From an uncultured Flavobacterium sp. (lineage in GTDB: Bacteria; Bacteroidota; Bacteroidia; Flavobacteriales; Flavobacteriaceae), in NCBI GenBank assembly GCA_946480635.1, contig CAMLKV010000072.1, positions 1 through 9,064 on the forward strand: DNA of 9,064 nt, given 5' to 3'. Below, in pieces: positions 6,712 through 9,064 of the stretch (within the stretch, counting starts at the first letter, position 1; each line of letters starts with the position of its first letter). A program made the translations under genes and the position numbers. Below the pieces are notes generated by a model, which saw nothing but the letters and a program-made list of their open reading frames with translations, was not told the origin of the DNA and ran no database searches.

Positions 6712-7091
6712 TGAAAAATATATTTTTACTTTTTTTGATTTTAATCTCTATTACTGCAACTAGTCAAATTTCTGGCGAGGATGAAGTTTATCTAAGCGGT
6801 GATTTTATAGAGGCTAAGTTTAATGGTGGGGGTATTAAGTCTTTTAGTGATTACGTTTACAGTAATATAGACAAAACAAAAATAAAACAGGCAGGAAAAG
6901 TTGTTTTTACCTTCGATATTATTGAAACAGGTGAAATGAAAAATATTAGAATTGTTGAGTTTAAAGATATGGATTTTGTATCGGAGGTTATCCGTGTTTT
7001 GAAAGAAGCACCAAAATGGCAAGCTGCAAATAGAGGTGGAAAACCAGTGTCAATTAACATGAGATTTCCAGTGGAGTTTAGATCTAAATGA
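6711..7091 (+). CDS. Stand-alone TonB C-terminal-like domain protein, first
   Basis: The protein has 126 aa. A signal peptide ends at about ATS|Q (18/19), and the mature part is one TonB C-terminal-like domain: AGKVVFTFDIIETGEMKNIR (61-80), VIRVLKEAPKWQAANRGGKP (93-112) and a final strand RFPVEF. There is no membrane anchor after cleavage and no proline-rich spacer, so it cannot act as a normal TonB tied to ExbB/ExbD. It lacks the PGG motif near the start of the domain (NGGG instead) and has KWQAA for KWTPG, so it is the most diverged of the three copies in the window. The start overlaps the queE stop. The role is unknown; a free periplasmic domain that binds TonB boxes or peptidoglycan is possible. 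Confidence 0.75.
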   Translation: MKNIFLLFLILISITATSQISGEDEVYLSGDFIEAKFNGGGIKSFSDYVYSNIDKTKIKQAGKVVFTFDIIETGEMKNIRIVEFKDMDFVSEVIRVLKEAPKWQAANRGGKPVSINMRFPVEFRSK

Positions 7092-7098
7092 TAAGAAC

Positions 7099-7136
7099 TT
7101 TCTCAAAATCAACATAATGTTTTGTTTTTTGAGAAA
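7099..7136 (+). terminator. Possible terminator hairpin after queE unit
   Basis: TTTCTCAAAA (7099-7108) pairs exactly with TTTTGAGAAA (7127-7136), with an 18-nt loop that may pair partly. It begins eight bases after the stop of the small TonB-domain gene. The stem is AT-rich and is followed by A rather than T on this strand, so it is a weak terminator candidate; an RNA-end structure is the alternative. Confidence 0.4.
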
Positions 7137-7167
7137 AAAAAATTACATTCGCGTTATATTTTTAAAA

Positions 7168-7175
7168 CTTTTTTG
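7168..7175 (+). promoter_or_regulatory. Weak candidate -7 box for second TonB-domain gene
   Basis: CTTTTTTG followed by CCCC resembles the TTTGCACC context at the other two candidate promoters, but it lacks the leading TA. TTC at 7148-7150 is one base from the TTG -33 element at a 17-nt spacing. A start near 7181 would give a leader of about 56 nt. Confidence 0.25.
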
Positions 7176-7236
7176 CCCCAAAAAAAGATTTACCTACTGT
7201 GTTTTGATATTTTGAAACCTATAAATACCACAACAT

Positions 7237-7632
7237 ATGAAAAAGCTTCTTATAATAGCTGTTATCTTATTTGCTGCTCAGATAAGTTTAGCACAAGCGC
7301 CTATGAGCATTGTAAGTAAAAGTGCTGCAATACCTTTTGAAACAGTCGAGAATCAACCAATCTTTCCAGGAGGAAATAATGAGTTTATGAAATTTGTTGG
7401 CAAGAATTTTAGAGCACCACAGATTGAAGATTTCTCAGGTGTTTTAAGAGTTAGTTTCGTTATTGAAGTCAATGGATCTATTGGTGATATTAAAATCATA
7501 AATGATTTAGGTCATGGAACTGCAGAAGAGATAAAGAGAGTGTTGTCTTTGTGTCCTAAATGGACACCAGGAGATCAGGATGGTAAGCCAGTTAGAGTTG
7601 TCTTTACTTTACCCATCACTATTAAAAATTAA
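7237..7632 (+). CDS. Stand-alone TonB C-terminal domain protein, second
   Basis: The protein has 131 aa. A signal peptide of about 19 residues (SLA|Q) is followed by a complete TonB C-terminal domain. FPGGNNEFMKFVGKNF (43-58) leads the domain and SGVLRVSFVIEVNGSIGDI (67-85) is its first strand pair. CPKWTPGDQDGKPVR (106-120) carries the family's W-x-P-G turn, and LPITIK ends it. It matches the C-terminal domain of the full TonB in this window, but the anchor and spacer are missing, so it should be free in the periplasm. Cys106 is the only cysteine in the mature protein, where tonB has Ala. It has its own downstream terminator and probably its own promoter. It may compete with or assist TonB, but the function is not known. 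Automated annotation will probably label it 'energy transducer TonB'. Confidence 0.82.
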   Translation: MKKLLIIAVILFAAQISLAQAPMSIVSKSAAIPFETVENQPIFPGGNNEFMKFVGKNFRAPQIEDFSGVLRVSFVIEVNGSIGDIKIINDLGHGTAEEIKRVLSLCPKWTPGDQDGKPVRVVFTLPITIKN

Positions 7633-7644
7633 TTTTTATATTAC

Positions 7645-7690
7645 TTTAATAAAATACCCACAAATGATAATTTGTGGGTATTTTATTAAA
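7645..7690 (+). terminator. Long perfect hairpin terminator
   Basis: Positions 7645-7665 and 7670-7690 are exactly complementary over 21 bp around the 4-nt loop GATA. The GC-richer top is ACCCAC/GTGGGT, and the lower 3' arm is T-rich (TATTTTATT), which serves as the T-tract on the + strand. It lies 12 nt after the stop of the second TonB-domain gene. The matching A-rich 5' arm means it could also stop transcription from the other strand. Confidence 0.85.
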
Positions 7691-7696
7691 AATCAG

Positions 7697-7726
7697 TTGA
7701 TTAATTGCATTTCATCGATTTTTTTG
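7697..7726 (+). promoter_or_regulatory. Candidate promoter for third TonB-domain gene
   Basis: TTG at 7697-7699 lies 19 nt upstream of TTTTTTTG (7719-7726), which is followed by CACC. This fits the Bacteroidetes TTG-N17-20-TAnnTTTG arrangement apart from the A of TA. A start near 7732 would leave a leader of about 70 nt before the ATG at 7802. It lies directly downstream of a strong terminator, where a new promoter is expected. Confidence 0.4.
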
Positions 7727-7801
7727 CACCTCTTATCAAAATCAATTGTATTATTGTTGTCTAGTTTTATCGACTGGAAAGTAACACATAATTGATTGCG
7801 T

Positions 7802-8191
7802 ATGAAGAAAATTACTATTTTGATTTTATCTTTTTTATGTATTAACCTTGTTTTTTCTAATAAAATAGATAAAATTTTGGAAGCGCCAATACCTTTCGAA
7901 TCTGTAGAGGTTAAGCCAATGTTCCCTGGAGGAATAAATGAATTCATGAGATTTGTTATGAAAAATTACCAAGTTCCTGAAGAGGAAGAAGGAGGAGCGA
8001 CAGGAGTTGTTCAGGTTAGTATAATCATTGCAGCTGATGGTTCTGTAAGTAATGTTGATATACTTAAAGATGTTGGAAGTGCTGGCAAGGAAATAAAAAG
8101 AGTTTTGTCTAAATGCCCTAAGTGGACACCGGGTAGACAAAAAGGACAAAACGTTCCGGTTGTTTATAACTTCCCAATAACAATAAAATAA
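7802..8191 (+). CDS. Stand-alone TonB C-terminal domain protein, third
   Basis: From the ATG at 7802 it has 129 aa. A signal peptide (about 1-19, VFS|N) precedes a TonB C-terminal domain with FPGGINEFMRFVMKNY (41-56), GVVQVSIIIAADGSVSNV (68-85), KRVLSKCPKWTPG (99-111) and FPITIK at the end. It is about half identical to the preceding protein over about 100 residues by hand alignment and shares its lone mature cysteine (Cys105). The pair looks like a tandem duplication. A glutamate cluster (EEEEGG, 60-65) marks it off from its neighbour. It has no anchor and no proline-rich spacer, so it is presumably soluble in the periplasm. A TTG start at 7796 would add only two residues and was not chosen. 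A terminator overlaps its stop codon. Confidence 0.82.
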   Translation: MKKITILILSFLCINLVFSNKIDKILEAPIPFESVEVKPMFPGGINEFMRFVMKNYQVPEEEEGGATGVVQVSIIIAADGSVSNVDILKDVGSAGKEIKRVLSKCPKWTPGRQKGQNVPVVYNFPITIK

Positions 8192-8230
8192 ATAAAAAAT
8201 CCCGAATTGATGTTCGGGATTTTTTATTTT
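8190..8230 (+). terminator. Rho-independent terminator overlapping the stop codon
   Basis: The stretch from 8190 to 8206, with core ATCCCGAA, pairs with 8213-8229 (core TTCGGGAT) as 17 bp around the 6-nt loop TTGATG. The 3' arm carries TTTTTTATTTT as the T-tract. The first two stem bases are the last two bases of the TAA of the third TonB-domain gene. Confidence 0.9.
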
Positions 8231-8250
8231 TACGTGGTTAAAACTATTTT

Positions 8251-9064
8251 ATGAAGTCTCTTTTTCAAATTGATAATTCAATTACCTTTTTAAATCATGG
8301 GTCATTTGGCTCTTGCCCAAAACCAATCTTCGAGGAATATCTTCGTTTTCAAAAAGAACTAGAAATGGATCCTGTGAATTTTATTCAGGTGAAACAGCCA
8401 CAGTATTTAAAAACAGCAAAAAAAGCATTAGCTCAATTTATTCATTGTTCTGAAAATGATTTTTTCTTTATTCCAAATCCTACTGTAGCAATCAATACTG
8501 TAATGAGAAGCTTAAATCTTCAACCTGGAGATGAAATTTTGGCCACCAATCATGAATATGGTGCTATGGACAGAACTTGGAATTTCTTTTGTAAAAAAAC
8601 TGGAGCCAAATATATTCGTCAAAAAATTACTTTACCAATACAATCTAAAGAAGAACTTTTAGAGGAGTTTTGGAAAGGTTATAATGATAAAACCAAAGTA
8701 ATTTTCTTAAATCATTTTTCAAGTGCAACAGCTTTAATTTTTCCCGTTAAAGAAATTTGTGATAAAGCTCAGGAACTCGGATTGATAACAATTGTTGATG
8801 GTGCTCATGTTCCAGGTCATATTGATTTAAATATTTCAGAATTAAATCCTGATTATTATACTGGGACGTTACACAAGTGGATGCTAGCGCCCAAAGGGAG
8901 TTCGTTTTTATATGTTAAAGAAGAATTTCAAAATGATTTGGATCCTTTAGTTGTAAGTTGGGGTTATGAAAGTTTAGCACCAAGTCATAGTCAGTTTTTA
9001 GATTATCATGAATATCAAGGCACAAATGATATTGCACAGTATTTATGCACTCCAAAGGTTATTC
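8251..9064 (+). CDS. Class V aminotransferase-fold PLP enzyme (partial)
   Basis: The reading frame is open from the ATG at 8251 to the window end: 271 codons, so the C-terminal part is missing. NHGSFGSCP (15-23) is the family's N-terminal motif. IVDGAHVPGH (181-190) gives Asp183, expected to contact the PLP ring nitrogen, and His186. TLHKWMLAPKG (206-216) places the probable PLP-binding Lys209 before the usual Lys-Gly loop. The pattern fits the isopenicillin-N-epimerase-like group within fold-type I class V enzymes, which also includes cysteine desulfurases. The substrate cannot be told from sequence, and a true isopenicillin N epimerase is unlikely in this setting. The gene begins about 20 nt after a terminator with no clear promoter box between, so its promoter may overlap the terminator. 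No signal peptide is seen, so it is cytoplasmic. Confidence 0.87.
   Translation, partial: MKSLFQIDNSITFLNHGSFGSCPKPIFEEYLRFQKELEMDPVNFIQVKQPQYLKTAKKALAQFIHCSENDFFFIPNPTVAINTVMRSLNLQPGDEILATNHEYGAMDRTWNFFCKKTGAKYIRQKITLPIQSKEELLEEFWKGYNDKTKVIFLNHFSSATALIFPVKEICDKAQELGLITIVDGAHVPGHIDLNISELNPDYYTGTLHKWMLAPKGSSFLYVKEEFQNDLDPLVVSWGYESLAPSHSQFLDYHEYQGTNDIAQYLCTPKVI

Noticed and set aside
7122..7319. 65-codon + strand frame before and within the second TonB-domain gene
   Set aside because: It overlaps the start and signal peptide of a well-supported gene in another frame, and its product is Lys/Tyr/Cys-rich without a recognisable pattern.
7580..7795. 71-codon + strand frame across the terminator after the second TonB-domain gene
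   Set aside because: It reads through a 21-bp perfect terminator hairpin and has no family signature.
7835..8149. 104-codon - strand frame over the third TonB-domain gene
   Set aside because: It is a shadow rich in Asn, Ser and Phe, opposite a gene with a clear signal peptide and TonB domain.
7645..8229. Two long hairpins considered as remnants of a mobile element or paired repeats
   Set aside because: The arm sequences differ, each sits directly after a stop codon, and no transposase or target-site duplication is seen; terminators explain them.

Overview
This AT-rich window carries genes only on the + strand and looks chromosomal, from a member of the Flavobacteriaceae and most probably Flavobacterium or a close relative. 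The support is: A-rich leaders instead of Shine-Dalgarno sites; promoter-like boxes of the Bacteroidetes TAnnTTTG type; signal peptides ending in A-Q or S-Q; a Bacteroidetes-style exbB-exbD-exbD-tonB cluster; and a queE of flavobacterial size. The species is inferred, not shown. No rRNA, tRNA, insertion sequence, CRISPR array or phage gene was seen.

Region 1 (1-5946) is one compact operon: exbB, two different exbD genes, tonB, a 74-aa two-helix membrane protein, a PstS-like periplasmic lipoprotein, and a secreted TPR-repeat protein. Gaps are 61 nt or less, two junctions are nearly or actually overlapping, and a strong hairpin-plus-T terminator closes the unit. ExbB and the two ExbDs form the proton-driven motor of the inner membrane and TonB carries its energy to outer-membrane transporters. 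The lipoprotein and TPR protein are probable periplasmic partners of unknown role. A perfect 14-bp inverted repeat lies inside the coding sequence just after tonB and may set different mRNA levels for the motor genes and the downstream genes.

Region 2 (5947-7136) has a promoter-like site, queE (7-carboxy-7-deazaguanine synthase, queuosine pathway) and, overlapping its stop codon, a small secreted protein made only of a TonB C-terminal-like domain.

Region 3 (7137-8229) holds two more stand-alone TonB C-terminal-domain proteins. They are paralogous (about half identical by hand alignment), each has a signal peptide but no membrane anchor or proline-rich spacer, and each is followed by its own long hairpin terminator.

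Region 4 (8251-9064) is the first 271 codons of a class V PLP-dependent aminotransferase-fold enzyme (isopenicillin-N-epimerase-like group), cut by the window edge.

No stretch above 300 bases lacks a gene. The longest gaps are 1-181, 5911-6078, 7092-7236 and 7633-7801, and they hold promoters, terminators and AT-rich leader sequence. The most unusual content is the series of three anchor-less TonB C-terminal-domain proteins and the altered PstS-like protein in a TonB motor operon.
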